Notes: a model not told the origin generated them from the letters alone. Shown: positions 17,501 to 27,202, counted from the first letter of the stretch. The stretch is DNA of 44,683 nt from Chrysochromulina parva (GCA_002887195.1 PJAB01000086.1:1-44683), one strand, 5' to 3'. A program made the numbers and translations.

Positions 17501-18953
17501 GGCTTCAGTGCCGATGCGTCTGCAGGAGATCTTCAAGGTAACGGTGGAAGCGCTCGACATCAATACTGGCAAGACCTGGGAAACGGTGCGCTCGACGCTG
17601 CTTCCAGCACTCGAAGAGGCGCTTCTAGCCGAGCACCATTCACGCTACGAGAAGGGGGTGCACAAGCTCTACACTCTCGTGCAGGTGCACGGCCAGCTGG
17701 AGCCTAAGCGCTCCTACTCTATGGCTAGGTCCTACGTGGACGAGATGGGGTTGGAAATCCCCGAAGGTCTTCGCAACAGCGTGCGCCGGCACGTTGAGAC
17801 TCGCGTACTCGCCTTTGGTGCGGTTCTGCGAGTGGTGACGGGTGGGTTCTTGCTGTCCTCTCAGAAACTACCAGAGCTTCTGGATGAGTTCCGATGGGAG
17901 CGTGGTACCGAGCGCGAGAGCATGCACACCCTTCTCGCCGAGCTCTTGAACGCCGTCACCACCTTTCGGGTTGACGAGACACACGTGTTGGTGTCTACCG
18001 AGGACCTCCGGGGAGGGTTAGAGCGGGCCCGTGAGCACTTGTGCCGGGCTTCGCAAAGCATACTCACAGCTCATGGTCAGGCGCTGCCCACTGAGATCAC
18101 GAAACGTGTGAAGGAGGGAATCGAGAGTGTCTGTGCGGCCAGCCTTGCTCGAAGCCTTGCGCCAGAAAGGACGAGTCCAGAGGCGAGTGGTGGGGCTCAA
18201 CATATCAGCGCCGATGCTGCCAGGAATCCTTTGTCCAAAGCGGCAGCAAAGGTTGTCGCACGAAGACCAATTAGCCCACCAGCCAGCGACGCGCAAGGGG
18301 GGCGCTGTGCATCTGGCTCAAGCGAGATGGCGGATGCGGACGGGAGAATGCTGTGGAGCGCGTGCCAGCACGGCAAAGTCGCGTTCATCCGGCAGCTTAT
18401 GAATAGTGGCGTTGAGATTAACACGCCTGTAGAGCACAGCAGGGAGTCGGCACTTCACATTGCCGTGCAATACGGGCAGCTGAAGGTCGTGCAGTGCCTT
18501 CTCAACCATCCAGCCATCGACCCGAATGCAATCGCACCCTACGCTGGCACCCCATTGCACCTTGCCGCGCATAAGGGAGACAAGAAGATGGTTGCGCTGC
18601 TGCTCACGCATAAGGCTGTCGACCCTAACATAGTGAACGAAGAGCTGGCGCGCATGACGCCATTGATGTTTGCTGTGCAGCAAGGTAATATGGGAGTGCT
18701 CAAGTTGCTGCTCAGGCACAAGGCCATACAAGTGAACATGCTGTCGAGCATTGGCTTCAGTGCACTGCATATGGCCGCATACAGTGCGCCTCTCGACGTT
18801 TTACAGTGCTTGCTACAGCACCCGGAAATTCTAGTGGACCTGCCAGCACACAATGGCACTCGACCACTGCAAGTTGCAATGTCTGAGGGCAGAGAAGATG
18901 CCATCCAGCTATTACTCGAAGCTGGTGCGGCACCGTGTTGCATCGTGGACTAG
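11582..18953 (+). CDS. Histidine-kinase rhodopsin with multi-step phosphorelay, RING and ankyrin repeats
   Basis: Model: exons 11582-13360, 13496-14593, 14703-18953, all phase 0, 2375 residues. Rhodopsin, about 35-290: helix C has RWVEW (R134, E137 at the counterion site), helix G has DVLAK (D277, K281 for retinal). A hydrophobic segment before helix A gives eight TM segments. PAS1 is about 310-425, PAS2 about 440-560. The kinase has H585 in SHELKNR, N701 in the N box and a Gly-rich G2 box (TGNGLRIA), but no clear D-x-G-x-G. REC1 is about 819-947 (D875, K932). HPt domains are centred on H1006, H1123 and H1546. REC2 is about 1235-1365 (D1304, K1359). A RING-H2 finger lies at 1606-1649 (C-x2-C-x16-C-x-H-x2-H-x2-C-x11-C-x2-C). 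REC3 is about 1674-1800 (D1734, K1785). About six ankyrin repeats span 2165-2370. Likely a membrane light sensor feeding a phosphorelay; outputs are inference. Confidence 0.85.
13361..13495 (+). other. Intron 1 of the rhodopsin kinase
   Basis: 135 bases, GTGCGG...CGCAG, phase 0. It falls just after the phosphoacceptor helix; removal gives SHELKNRFVA|IRGLTES, a normal HisKA continuation. Unlike several other introns here, its start does not resemble the downstream exon. Confidence 0.8.
14594..14702 (+). other. Intron 2 of the rhodopsin kinase, repeat-built
   Basis: 109 bases, phase 0. GGTGAATGTGCTCGGCGC occurs exactly at 14593-14610 (intron start) and 14702-14719 (start of exon 3). Between them lie seven copies of a roughly 10-base unit, TGATGACCTC with variants, then CCATTGGATATCGCAG. 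Confidence 0.85.
16010..16165. repeat. Gly/Ser-rich low-complexity stretch in the rhodopsin kinase
   Basis: GGC/AGC-rich simple sequence encoding a Gly-Ser-Cys linker between REC2 and HPt3. Further on (about 16311-16369) GAGCTCTCCATCCCTGTGAA is duplicated around a GTGAAT tandem run. Confidence 0.75.
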
Positions 18954-19296
18954 TCTTGCATGTGCAGTGCGGACACCGAATGGACTTATTAACACTACCT
19001 CACCCGTGGCTCTCATACCACGGTCCACGCATTCACGCGGGTTCTATACACTTTGTGTTTGGGGACCGTGTCGGTCCATGCGTGGGTGCGTCCTAGCTAT
19101 GGGCTATGGGGGTTTGCGCGGTTACAGTATGCAGATTACTGTGTACTGAGTGAGTATAATACTGTACAGGAATCAACAGGCCACGATCATGTTTCGCTTA
19201 AAACCGACACACCGCGGCTACAGTTGTGGTGACTAGTGTAGTCGGGCCCGACCTATTCACTTCGAACGGCGACCGGCACGCGTGAAGAGCTGCTGC
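18954..19296. other. Convergent intergenic, 343 bp
   Basis: 3' regions of the rhodopsin kinase and the coiled-coil gene. CCACGCAT and ATGCGTGG form a distant inverted pair (about 19026 and 19078), too weak to call. Nothing else seen. Confidence 0.5.
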
Positions 19297-21753
19297 TTAC
19301 AAACTGGCACGGCGTGGCCGCGGGAGCGGGAGCGGCATCGACCCCGCATCGGCGGTCCACGGAGGCGGCGCTTGCAAGTCCTCGAAGTCGGGGAGCATCG
19401 GCGTACGCTCGAGCATCTCGAGGCGATTACGCCCGTGCATCTCGCGTGCAGTGTGGGCAGTGGAGCATGGTGTCTCAGCCGTCCTTAAACTGACCAGCCC
19501 GCGTGCGCTCAAGCTCCCTTCATGAGATCGGGTCGCGCGCGAGTCGCCCTGTGGAGGTCTGGGCGCAAGGCTCGCGGATTGGGGGGGCGCAGTCGGCTGC
19601 AGCACGGGGGTGATCGGAATGGGCTTGGGGGGTGGGATGGGCTTGGGGGGTGGGATGGGCGGCGGATTGGCCGTTCGTGGCGAGACCCAGCCGCGGGGTG
19701 GCTGCTGGTCAACGCTCACAAGGCCTTTGTGCAGCCGCGGCTGCACGCCATATCCCACTGCCAGATTGATCGGCGGCATCTCGACGCGCAACACGAGCAG
19801 GTCCTGCCTCCCCTCCGATGCGAGCACCCACCGCTTGTGGAGAGGGTGCCAGGCGAGATGCTGCTGAGACGGATCCGCCGCGTCGCGCAGCCCGCTCAGC
19901 GCGCGCGTCAGGTGGGATCGCAGCTGGCTGAGCGAGTCGAGAGCCGCTAGCACCAGCACATGTCGCTCGCGCTTCGCTTCCGCCCTGACCTCCTTCACAC
20001 GTACTTCGAGCCCTCCTTCAGCTTGTTCGAGCCGCTGTCGCACTTCGAGCACCGCACTCGCGGCCCTGGCCAGCTCGTCTTGCATCTGGACGTACGATGC
20101 CTCGACGCTCATGTGCTTCCGCACGAGCGCCTCGACGTACTGGAGCAGCGGCGGCCGGCCGTCGGCGTCCAGGATCGGTTTGGGTGCGTCTTCGCCGGCT
20201 TTCGCGGGTGCGGGCGGGTGTGGTCGGATCTGTGTCTCGGCGATCCGGGCCTTGCACCGCGCAACCTCGGCTTCGAGGCGTAGCTTCTCGTCACGCAAGA
20301 AGACCACCGCCTTGTCAGCGGACCCGCCCAGCATGTCCTGCTCCTTGCGATGCGCTTGGAGCTGGGCGGTGAGCACCGCACTTTCGGCCTTGAGACGCTC
20401 ACACTCAGAGACGAGCTGCTGCAGCGACTGCGCGAACGTCTGCTTCTGTGTGCGCTCGATCTTCAGATGATCCAATGCCGTCTCGAGCTTGGTCTTCGCC
20501 GTCGTCGTCTCGCGCACCAGGTGCTCCACGCGCTGCTGGACGCTCGCATTCTCATCCTTGACGAGGTGCAACTCCACGTAAGCCTCGTCAAGCATCCGCA
20601 TCGCGCTCTGCAGCTCCTCGACGGCCGCGAAGCCGCCCGCACCTGCTGGCTTCACGGCCGCCAGCTCCGCGCGCACCTTGTCGAGCTCCGCCTCGCGTAC
20701 CATGAGCTTCTCGAGGACGGATGCGAGCTCAACCTCGAGCGTTGCACTCGCATCGGTCGCGCGCGCGGCCTCGAGCTGCGCAAGCAGCGTGCCCACCTGG
20801 TGCTCCAGCGCTGCCTTCTCCTTGCCCGTCTTGGAAAGGGCCGCCTGCAGCATCTGCGCCTTTTCGTGCGCAGCCTCGGCCGATGAGTTGCGCTCGCGCA
20901 TCTCGGCAATCTCCGCCTTGAGATTGCCGATCTTGGCTGACATAGCATCGTGCTGCTCCATCGCCTGTTCAAGCGTTGCGAGGTTGGCATGCAATCGCTC
21001 GCGCTCTTCGGCCGCGCCTTCGAGCTCTCTCCGCGCCGCCGCCAGCTGCCCTGCCAGCGCATCCGTCCGCTCGAGTCGCTTCTCCACCTGCTGATGCAAA
21101 GGCTCGTCGGCGTCCAAGGGAACGTCGAGGAGGGCGAGGCACTTGCGGATCTCGAGCACGTGCGCTGATGCAGCCTCGCGCTCCATCGCAGCCTCCTCCC
21201 CAAGCGTGACCATGCGCGCCTGCTCCGTCTGCAGCATGTTCTTGAACATCAGGAGCTGACCTTGATCGCCCTGGCGCTTGAGCTTCTCCTCGTTGAGCTC
21301 CTCCTTTAGACCCTCGATCGTCTTGAGCGCTTTATAGAGCTCGGCGCCGCCTGCACCAAGCAACTCCTGCACCCTCTCATCGAGTTTCCGATTGAATGTC
21401 GCTTCCATCTCGGCTGCCTGGTTACCCGCCTGCACGCTGTTCGCCTTGCGCATCGTGGCCATCTTCATTTCAGAGACGACCGATTGGGCCTTGAGGCTAT
21501 CTTTCGCCGTCAGCTTATGCTGCTCCGAGAGCTTCTCGGCGACCTCAACGCTTGAGCGGCTCAGCGCATCGAAAACATCCTCCACGACAAACAAGACCCT
21601 TTGGCCTACACCTGGTGCGTTGGATTGCGCCTCCTCAACAAGTTTGGCCTTCGCCTGCACGAGCAGCGCTAAGAGGCTGCGACAACTCTGTGCGAGACTT
21701 TCCGCGTACTCCTTGGGCGCGTCCACTTTGCGCATCCCTGGGGGGCTTGCCAT
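19297..21753 (-). CDS. Long coiled-coil protein, unrecognised
   Basis: 818 residues from the ATG at 21753 (an in-frame GTG lies at 21855). Residues about 15-130 are a mostly helical N-terminal region that might fold as a small domain. Residues about 130-590 are almost continuous coiled coil with heptads rich in Glu, Leu, Lys and Ala. A further helical part (about 600-660) ends near ALDSLSQLRSHLTRALSGLR. The C-terminal 150 residues are Pro-rich, with PPPKPIPPPKPIPITP repeats, and likely disordered. There is no motor domain, signal peptide or membrane segment. The layout suits a centrosomal, basal-body or cytoskeletal scaffold, and POC5 and MKS1 lie in the same window, but no family motif was recognised. 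Confidence 0.65.
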   Translation of the reverse strand: MASPPGMRKVDAPKEYAESLAQSCRSLLALLVQAKAKLVEEAQSNAPGVGQRVLFVVEDVFDALSRSSVEVAEKLSEQHKLTAKDSLKAQSVVSEMKMATMRKANSVQAGNQAAEMEATFNRKLDERVQELLGAGGAELYKALKTIEGLKEELNEEKLKRQGDQGQLLMFKNMLQTEQARMVTLGEEAAMEREAASAHVLEIRKCLALLDVPLDADEPLHQQVEKRLERTDALAGQLAAARRELEGAAEERERLHANLATLEQAMEQHDAMSAKIGNLKAEIAEMRERNSSAEAAHEKAQMLQAALSKTGKEKAALEHQVGTLLAQLEAARATDASATLEVELASVLEKLMVREAELDKVRAELAAVKPAGAGGFAAVEELQSAMRMLDEAYVELHLVKDENASVQQRVEHLVRETTTAKTKLETALDHLKIERTQKQTFAQSLQQLVSECERLKAESAVLTAQLQAHRKEQDMLGGSADKAVVFLRDEKLRLEAEVARCKARIAETQIRPHPPAPAKAGEDAPKPILDADGRPPLLQYVEALVRKHMSVEASYVQMQDELARAASAVLEVRQRLEQAEGGLEVRVKEVRAEAKRERHVLVLAALDSLSQLRSHLTRALSGLRDAADPSQQHLAWHPLHKRWVLASEGRQDLLVLRVEMPPINLAVGYGVQPRLHKGLVSVDQQPPRGWVSPRTANPPPIPPPKPIPPPKPIPITPVLQPTAPPQSASLAPRPPQGDSRATRSHEGSLSARGLVSLRTAETPCSTAHTAREMHGRNRLEMLERTPMLPDFEDLQAPPPWTADAGSMPLPLPRPRRASL

Positions 21754-22599
21754 CGCCCGGATGCTTGCGTCGCGGACGCGAAGCTCCCGTCCGCGCGCGC
21801 GCCGCCCGCCCGCCCGCCCGCGTCGCGGAACTCTGTCGAAGCAACGACAAAACACATAAAAGGAACCCTGGTGCGGAATTCATTCTGTTCGGGTCCTTGC
21901 AGGTGCCGAAAAGTGACGTGGTTCGCGCCTCGAGGGCACCGGCCACCTCCGCACTTCGCGCCGCGGCCTCGGTGCGGGGTGCGGGGTGCGCAGCGCGGCG
22001 CCCTTGGCCTAGCTCGCGCTCGTGGCGGTGTCACGTGCCCACTGCATCGTGCTGGCCTCACACATCCGCGCCCGAGGCCCTTGGCCCGAGGGAACCATCG
22101 TCGTAGGCTCTCGTCCCAAGGGCCAAAAGCCGCCCAGACGTCTCGCTAGCCTGTTCTCGAGGCTCAGTCGCTCGCGCATGTGTCATTGTGGCGGAAGGGT
22201 CAAAAGGGTCAAGGCCCGGATCGAGCGGCGGCGCACGCGCACAGCCTCTCGACCGGGCATGCCTCCGCGGCGCTCCGCCTCCGCGCTCCGGCCGGATCGC
22301 CTCGACACCGTCCAGCGCGCGCGCAGACCAGAAACACCAGATCCGTCTTTCCGTGCGTCCGGCGCGCCGCCGTCAGCTCGAACAGCTGCGCAGGCACACA
22401 CACGGGCACCTTTTATAGGGGCTCGCTCGACCGATTGCTAATTGACAGTCACGGAACACCTACTGTAACGTGTACAGCATGCCAACCACACGGTTCGTGC
22501 AGCAAACACGCACAGCTGCAAGCCAGGGCGTGGGATCCATGGTGGGGGATCGAGCATCGAGGACTCTCGAACTCTCGTGGCTCAGTTTGACGTTGTGAC
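21754..22599. other. Intergenic, 846 bp
   Basis: Upstream of the coiled-coil gene and downstream of the plastid protein gene, both minus. GC-rich; small frames on both strands lack domain signals. GGCCCTTGG-like words recur near 22000-22130. No RNA gene was recognised. Confidence 0.45.
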
Positions 22600-23200
22600 T
22601 TATTCGTCCTCGTCGAGGGCCAGCTCCACGTCATCGCCAAAGCGCTCCCGGAGTCCCTCCCAATACTTAATGGCGCTCTCATCCACCTCTTCTCCCTCAT
22701 CGGGGTGGAGGATGGCCGACAGAAGCGGGGCGCGCTCTTCACCGAGGAGGCGAACGATGCGCAGCGTGCGGCCGTCTGGTGTGTCCTTGGTCGCAAACTG
22801 GGCGCTACGCACCTCATTGAGCCGGATGTGGCACTCGAAAGAGTTGTCGTCATTAGAGACCTGCATGAACAGACGTGCCGAGCTTTCGGTGATCGGGCGG
22901 GAGGGCATGCTTTTTCAGGGTTCGATACGCCTCCCTGATTATTACGGTCGCTAAGCCCTTCTTTGACTCTCGAAGGCCTTCAAACGCGCCGACCGCCTCT
23001 AGGATGGCGCCCTTGCCGCTGACGATGAAGCGGCAAGGTCCGAGAAACTCGAGATCGGAGATGAGATGCTTGACGCCGAGCGCCGCGCGGACATCTCCGC
23101 ACGTACGGGTGATCATGCGGCGCGCCGGCTCATGGACAGGCACGCGCGTCAGCTGGAAGGCTGCGCCCGACGAGAGTAGCAGCAATATCATTGGAGCCAT
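22600..23200 (-). CDS. Plastid-targeted ChuX/HutX-like (heme-utilisation or DRI-type) protein
   Basis: Two exons, 23200-22946 and 22860-22600 (phase 0), giving 171 residues. The N-terminus MAPMILLLLSSGAAFQLTR is a signal peptide with Phe at the expected cleavage site, followed by an Arg-containing segment: the two-part presequence of secondary red plastids. The mature part includes GPCRFIVSGKGAILEAVGAF and, across the junction, KKGLAT|VSNDDNSFECHIRL, then GRTLRIVRLLGEE and a terminal YWEGLRERFGDDVEL. This order resembles the small heme-utilisation/split-barrel proteins of cyanobacteria and plastids (ChuX/HutX, DRI1-like). Family assignment is from remembered motif style, so moderate. The ATG at 23200 overlaps a plus-strand ATG; the next in-frame ATG (23191) is possible. 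The gene is divergent from MKS1. Confidence 0.6.
22861..22945 (-). other. Intron of the plastid protein gene
   Basis: 85 bases on the minus strand, GTAATA...TGCAG, phase 0. Joining restores GLAT|VSNDD within a continuous conserved-looking segment. Confidence 0.7.
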
Positions 23201-23456
23201 GGTCTGGGACACGGACCTCATCTTCGGTAGCCGAAGTGACGAAATCGACTGGGACGATCCGCGATACGAACGGGAGCTCATCTCCAATTTGCACGCGAGT
23301 CTGTTGGCCCAGAATTCCGGGGCACCTTTTCCGAGCTTCCTAGACTCGACTGTGAACTCGCGCTCGCCGCGCTCACAACGCCATTTTGCGCGCCGCCCTC
23401 AGTGTGGTGAGGCACCACAGGTTCGTATCGCACCCAGTGTCGTCAGCGGCACAGCG

Positions 23457-25539
23457 ATGGCCTACATTGCCCCGCAAACGTACCGAATCACCGACCCGAT
23501 CGAGAATCTGCGGCTCTGCGTCACGGTACGCAAGCGCGCTACTGAGGGTGTGCGGAAGCTCAAGCAGGAGGAGGCCGAAAAGCCAGAGCGTCGGCTGTCA
23601 CAAAAGCGGCTGTCGCTCACGCGACGCGCGTCTGGCGCGGGGAAGAGCGATGACGATGATGAAGGGGAGAACGATGCGGGGGACGCCGACTCGAAGCTGC
23701 TCCACGGCGAGCGCGAGGAGCCGGAGGAGTTGCTGTGTGAGCCGCGCACCTTCCGGTGGCAGGAGAAGGCGTTCAGCCGCGAGGAGGTGAAGGACATCCG
23801 CACAGATCTCGAACCGGGAGGTCGAAAGGGCCTCATCGGCGGCGCTGTCAACATCGCGACCGGGGTGACGCGGGGAGCCGTCAACGTTGCGACCGGGGTC
23901 ACGAAGGCAGCGACCTTGGGCATCGTCGACCTGGGTGGGATGTCGACGGGGACGGTGACCAACTACCAGCGCGCGGAGCTCGAGCGGCTGGACCGCGCCG
24001 CGCGCGACGCGGGGAGCGGCCCATATGAGGGCGAGATCATCTACACGCGTGTACATTCGGAGCGGTTCTCAACAGAGTGGACCTCGCGATTCACCGACTC
24101 TGCGGCCGAGGTGCCCACGCCGCTCGCGCGCGCGGTGGATGAGGGCCTTCACCTGCGCGAGCACCGCGATATGATGGGCGAGGCGGCGTGTGTGTCGATG
24201 CACGTACTCGCGACGCTGCCGATCGACAAGGCCGACGACGGAAGGCGGAGGCTCAACCGTTCGGCGACGCCGTACTTGGGCAAGGCTGTGAAGGCCATCG
24301 GCAAGGCGACGAACGACCTTCTGCTCGGCGCGCAGGCCGAGCGCAGGGAGGAGGAGGTGGTCCTGTGTGAGCTGCGGCTGTTCCCGCAAGGGCGACTCGA
24401 CATACGACCTCCGCTCTCGTATGACGTCGACTCGGCACCCGAGGCCGGTAGGCTATGACGAGCTCCTCTAATGACCGCTGATTGCATCTGAGTGGCCTCG
24501 GATGGCCCCTGATGGTCGCTGAGTGCGCCCCTCATCAGGTACGCTCGACGAGAGCGCCCCGCGGCTCGCGCGCTGGTACGGGGTGCCCGGCACGCGCTTC
24601 GAGTACCGTATAGAGAACCTCGCCGAGAGCGACGGCGCCGAGGAGCACGAGCAGGCCGCGATCGCAGAGCGCCTCGCCAAGCTCGGCATGACCACGAGCA
24701 CGGCGGGCGGCGGGCTCGGCGGAGGCCGGCCCATGGCCGAGCTCGACTTCCCCATGCCTCCGCGAAAGGTCGCCCGCGTCCACTACTTCCTCACCCTCGA
24801 CAGCGCGAGCGGCTTCGACGCGGACTCACTGTACGTGGCGTACTACGCTTTGGCGGCGCCTGGCTGGAAGCTGCTGCCGAACTGCGCCGCCTCGGCGGTC
24901 ACGCAGACCTCGCACGTGCGCGCGCTCGATCAACGCGCCGTGTTGGGCTTCCCGATCGAGCTTGCGCTCGAATCGGAGGGGCCTCCCACTGCGGCGCGGC
25001 CGCCGCTCTCGCTCTTCTTCTCTGTCGTGTCGCGCGACATGCACGAGCGGATGGCGCAGCTCGGGTACGCGCACATCAGCCCGCCGGCGGAGGCCGGCAT
25101 GCGCACGGTCGAGGTGCAAGCGTGGCGGCTTGCCGAGGAGCGCACCGACGCGCTCCGTCGCTACTTCATTGGCGGCACCGAGGAGCTCTCCGACCTGCGC
25201 GCGCTCGCGCTGCCCGACGGCTTCGACATCACGTCGCAGCCCCAGTGCCTCAACAAGCACGGGCTGCAGACCGTCACCACGGGCATGCTCCACCTGCAGC
25301 TGCACACCGTCGTGCAGCAGTACCAGACGCCCAAGCCGGCCGCCAGGGGACGCCCCTTCTCGGCCAAGAGCATGCCACAATTCCAGCGCGAGAAGCCCGG
25401 CTTTGGCGCGCTCAAGGGCGCCATGATGGTCGGCGCGCTCGCGCGCCAGCCCTCAGCCGTCGATCGCGTCTTAAAGCGCCTCCAGGAGCGCAAGCGCGCC
25501 GAAGGTACAGACGACGACGACGGAGCCGCAGCGCGTTAG
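23457..25539 (+). CDS. MKS1, B9-domain ciliary transition-zone protein
   Basis: Exons 23457-24447 and 24539-25539 (phase 1), 663 residues; the human protein has 559. MKS1 is a core part of the MKS/B9 transition-zone complex that gates the ciliary membrane. The N-terminus YRITDPIENLRLCVTVRKR matches the MKS1 start (Y-R-x-x-D-P-x-x-N-L-R-L); FRWQEKAFSREE matches its GWQEK motif. The B9 domain in exon 2 includes VHYFLTLD, SLYVAYYALAAPGWKL, SAVTQTSHVRA and the diagnostic LRRYFIGGTEELSDL. Start: the ATG at 23457 gives an N-terminus of MKS1-like length; an ATG at 23199 in the same frame is possible but overlaps the divergent gene's start. An insert near residues 125-165 has a tandem GAVNIATGVT/GAVNVATGVT repeat not known to me in MKS1. 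Confidence 0.85.
24448..24538 (+). other. Intron of MKS1
   Basis: 91 bases, GTAGGC...CATCAG, phase 1, splitting a Gly codon. The intron start GTAGGCTATGACGAG resembles the downstream exon start GTACGCTCGACGAG. Inside are loose CTGAT/TAATGACC units. Confidence 0.85.
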
Positions 25540-25758
25540 CAGCGCGTGGCGCGAGATGAGTCCAAAGATGGCCCGGTCCAATGAACGCTCTCTCGACACT
25601 GTCCTGCCCTCCGTTCAGAGAGTGCAGTGTGTTGTACGCTGAAAAAAGATTGTGTGCATGCATTTCGATTGAGGACGAAACTGACTTTCTTCCTGGATGC
25701 GCTGGCGAACTGGAGTGCGTTTTGAGCAGGTTTGAGTCGGGACCTCATTTACCGGGCG

Positions 25759-26841
25759 ATGTCGGCCATGGACGTCGAGCCTGTGCTCGAGAAGCTGCGC
25801 GCGCATATGAGGTCGCGGGGAGTGGAGGGCATCCGCGGGCTCGGCCGGCACTTCAAGATGGTCGATCGTGGAGGCAGCGGTAGCGTCAACGCCGATGAAT
25901 TTGTGTACGCGTGCCGAATCAACAATCTGGGTCTTTCGCCCGCGGAGGTACGCTTGCTGATGCAAGCCTTCGACCTGCATGACAACGGGCAGGTCAACTA
26001 CCAGGAATTTTTGCGCGGCGTCCGCGGGCGGCTCACGCAGCAGCGCAAGAAGCTCGTCCGCATGGTCTTCGACGCGCTCGATGCCATCGGGGGCCACAAC
26101 GGCTACCTGATGATGGACGATCTCAAGCCCGTCTACAGCGTCACCAACCACCCGCTGGTCAAGGCGGGCAAGATGACCAAGGACGGGGCGTTGCAAGAGA
26201 TGATCAACGGCTTCGAGGGCTTGAAGGAGGCACCACATGACGGCAAGGTGTCCCTCGAGGAGTGGGTCAGATATTATGAAGAAGTTTCTGCCTCGATCGA
26301 CCACGACGACTACTTTGGCAATATGCTCGCCGGCACGTGGGCGCACCTCAAGAAGAAGAGGGCAGACGGCACGACCGCGCCCGTCCTCAAGTTCACGTCC
26401 TCGGCCGAGGTCGAAGCCTTCGAGAAGATCCTGATCAACGCGATGTATGCGAAGGTGACCTCCGACGTGCAGCTCAAGATCCAGGTAGAGAAGCAGTTTG
26501 CGAACATCGACAAGAACAAGAGCGGGACCGTCTCGATGGACGAGTTCATGCTCGGCCTCGAGAAGTTTGGCATGCACGTGGAGGGTCGGCGCCAGGGCCC
26601 CGGTGGCAGTCGGATGAGCTTGGTCCAGGGGCTCTTCGACAAGTATGACGTGGACGCGAGCGGCGCCCTCAACTACCACGACTTCGTCGAGGCGATGCTG
26701 AGCAAGTATGAGCCACCCTTGAAGCCGCATGTCGATCCCGGCATGCCCTCGGGCGGCAGGTCACGCAAGGGCGCCATGTACCCGGGCACCGAGTACCTGG
26801 CGAGGTCGAACGGAGTCTTCCGCGAACTCGGCCAATCGTAG
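25759..26841 (+). CDS. Calcyphosin-like EF-hand protein
   Basis: 360 residues from the ATG at 25759 (TTG at 25732 in frame). The first 210 residues follow calcyphosin: GIRGLGRHFKMVDRGGSGSV, FDLHDNGQVNYQEFLRGVRG, VYSVTNHPLVKAGKMTKD and WVRYYEEVSASIDHDDYF all sit in the expected order. A further pair of EF-hands follows, IDKNKSGTVSMDEF (about 261) and YDVDASGALNYHDF (about 303), so the protein is nearly twice calcyphosin's length. Loops 1, 2, 5 and 6 keep the acidic Ca-binding positions; loops 3 and 4 are degenerate. The C-terminal tail (SRKGAMYPGTEYLARSNGVF) is basic and unstructured-looking. Calcyphosin relatives with this layout are frequent in ciliated protists, so a ciliary calcium sensor is plausible. 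Lies 219 bp after MKS1 on the same strand. Confidence 0.75.
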   Translation: MSAMDVEPVLEKLRAHMRSRGVEGIRGLGRHFKMVDRGGSGSVNADEFVYACRINNLGLSPAEVRLLMQAFDLHDNGQVNYQEFLRGVRGRLTQQRKKLVRMVFDALDAIGGHNGYLMMDDLKPVYSVTNHPLVKAGKMTKDGALQEMINGFEGLKEAPHDGKVSLEEWVRYYEEVSASIDHDDYFGNMLAGTWAHLKKKRADGTTAPVLKFTSSAEVEAFEKILINAMYAKVTSDVQLKIQVEKQFANIDKNKSGTVSMDEFMLGLEKFGMHVEGRRQGPGGSRMSLVQGLFDKYDVDASGALNYHDFVEAMLSKYEPPLKPHVDPGMPSGGRSRKGAMYPGTEYLARSNGVFRELGQS

Positions 26842-27202
26842 GCCGTGAGGCGCAGTGAGAGGGTTATGAGAGGGTTGAGCCGTCGAGGCGATGTGCATGG
26901 CCAAGACCATGCAAAGACCATGCCAGGCCCTGGGTTTTGCCGGCTGGCCGCCGAGCATAGCAGCATCGGATCTGAGTCCCGGTCAGTAAAGAAATGCTTC
27001 GGTGTATCCATTCGCGTGTTGGAGTAACGTGACCACGGTAAGTGTTCACATACCGAACGCGTGGGTCGCGCATGTTGTCGATGTCGTTTGTTACGGGGGC
27101 GTGAGAACAGAGATCTATAAGGATGAACTAAAGTCAGAATATATCCACTTACGCAAGATCACTTACGACACTTATGGATATGGTTATGCCAGGATCACAC
27201 GT
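26842..27202. other. Convergent intergenic, 361 bp
   Basis: 3' regions of the EF-hand gene and the metallo-beta-lactamase gene. The half near 27100-27190 is AT-rich. No element recognised. Confidence 0.5.

Noticed and set aside
11552..18953. Three separate genes (sensor with PAS domains; kinase core with receiver; large receiver/ankyrin protein)
   Set aside because: The breaks fall inside one HisKA domain and just after REC1, and both can be bridged by GT-AG introns in phase 0, one flanked by an exact repeat. A single spliced gene explains all three frames.
21669..22061. Upstream coding exon of the coiled-coil gene
   Set aside because: The frame differs, composition is Arg/Ala-skewed without domain signals, and the ATG at 21753 gives a sound N-terminus.
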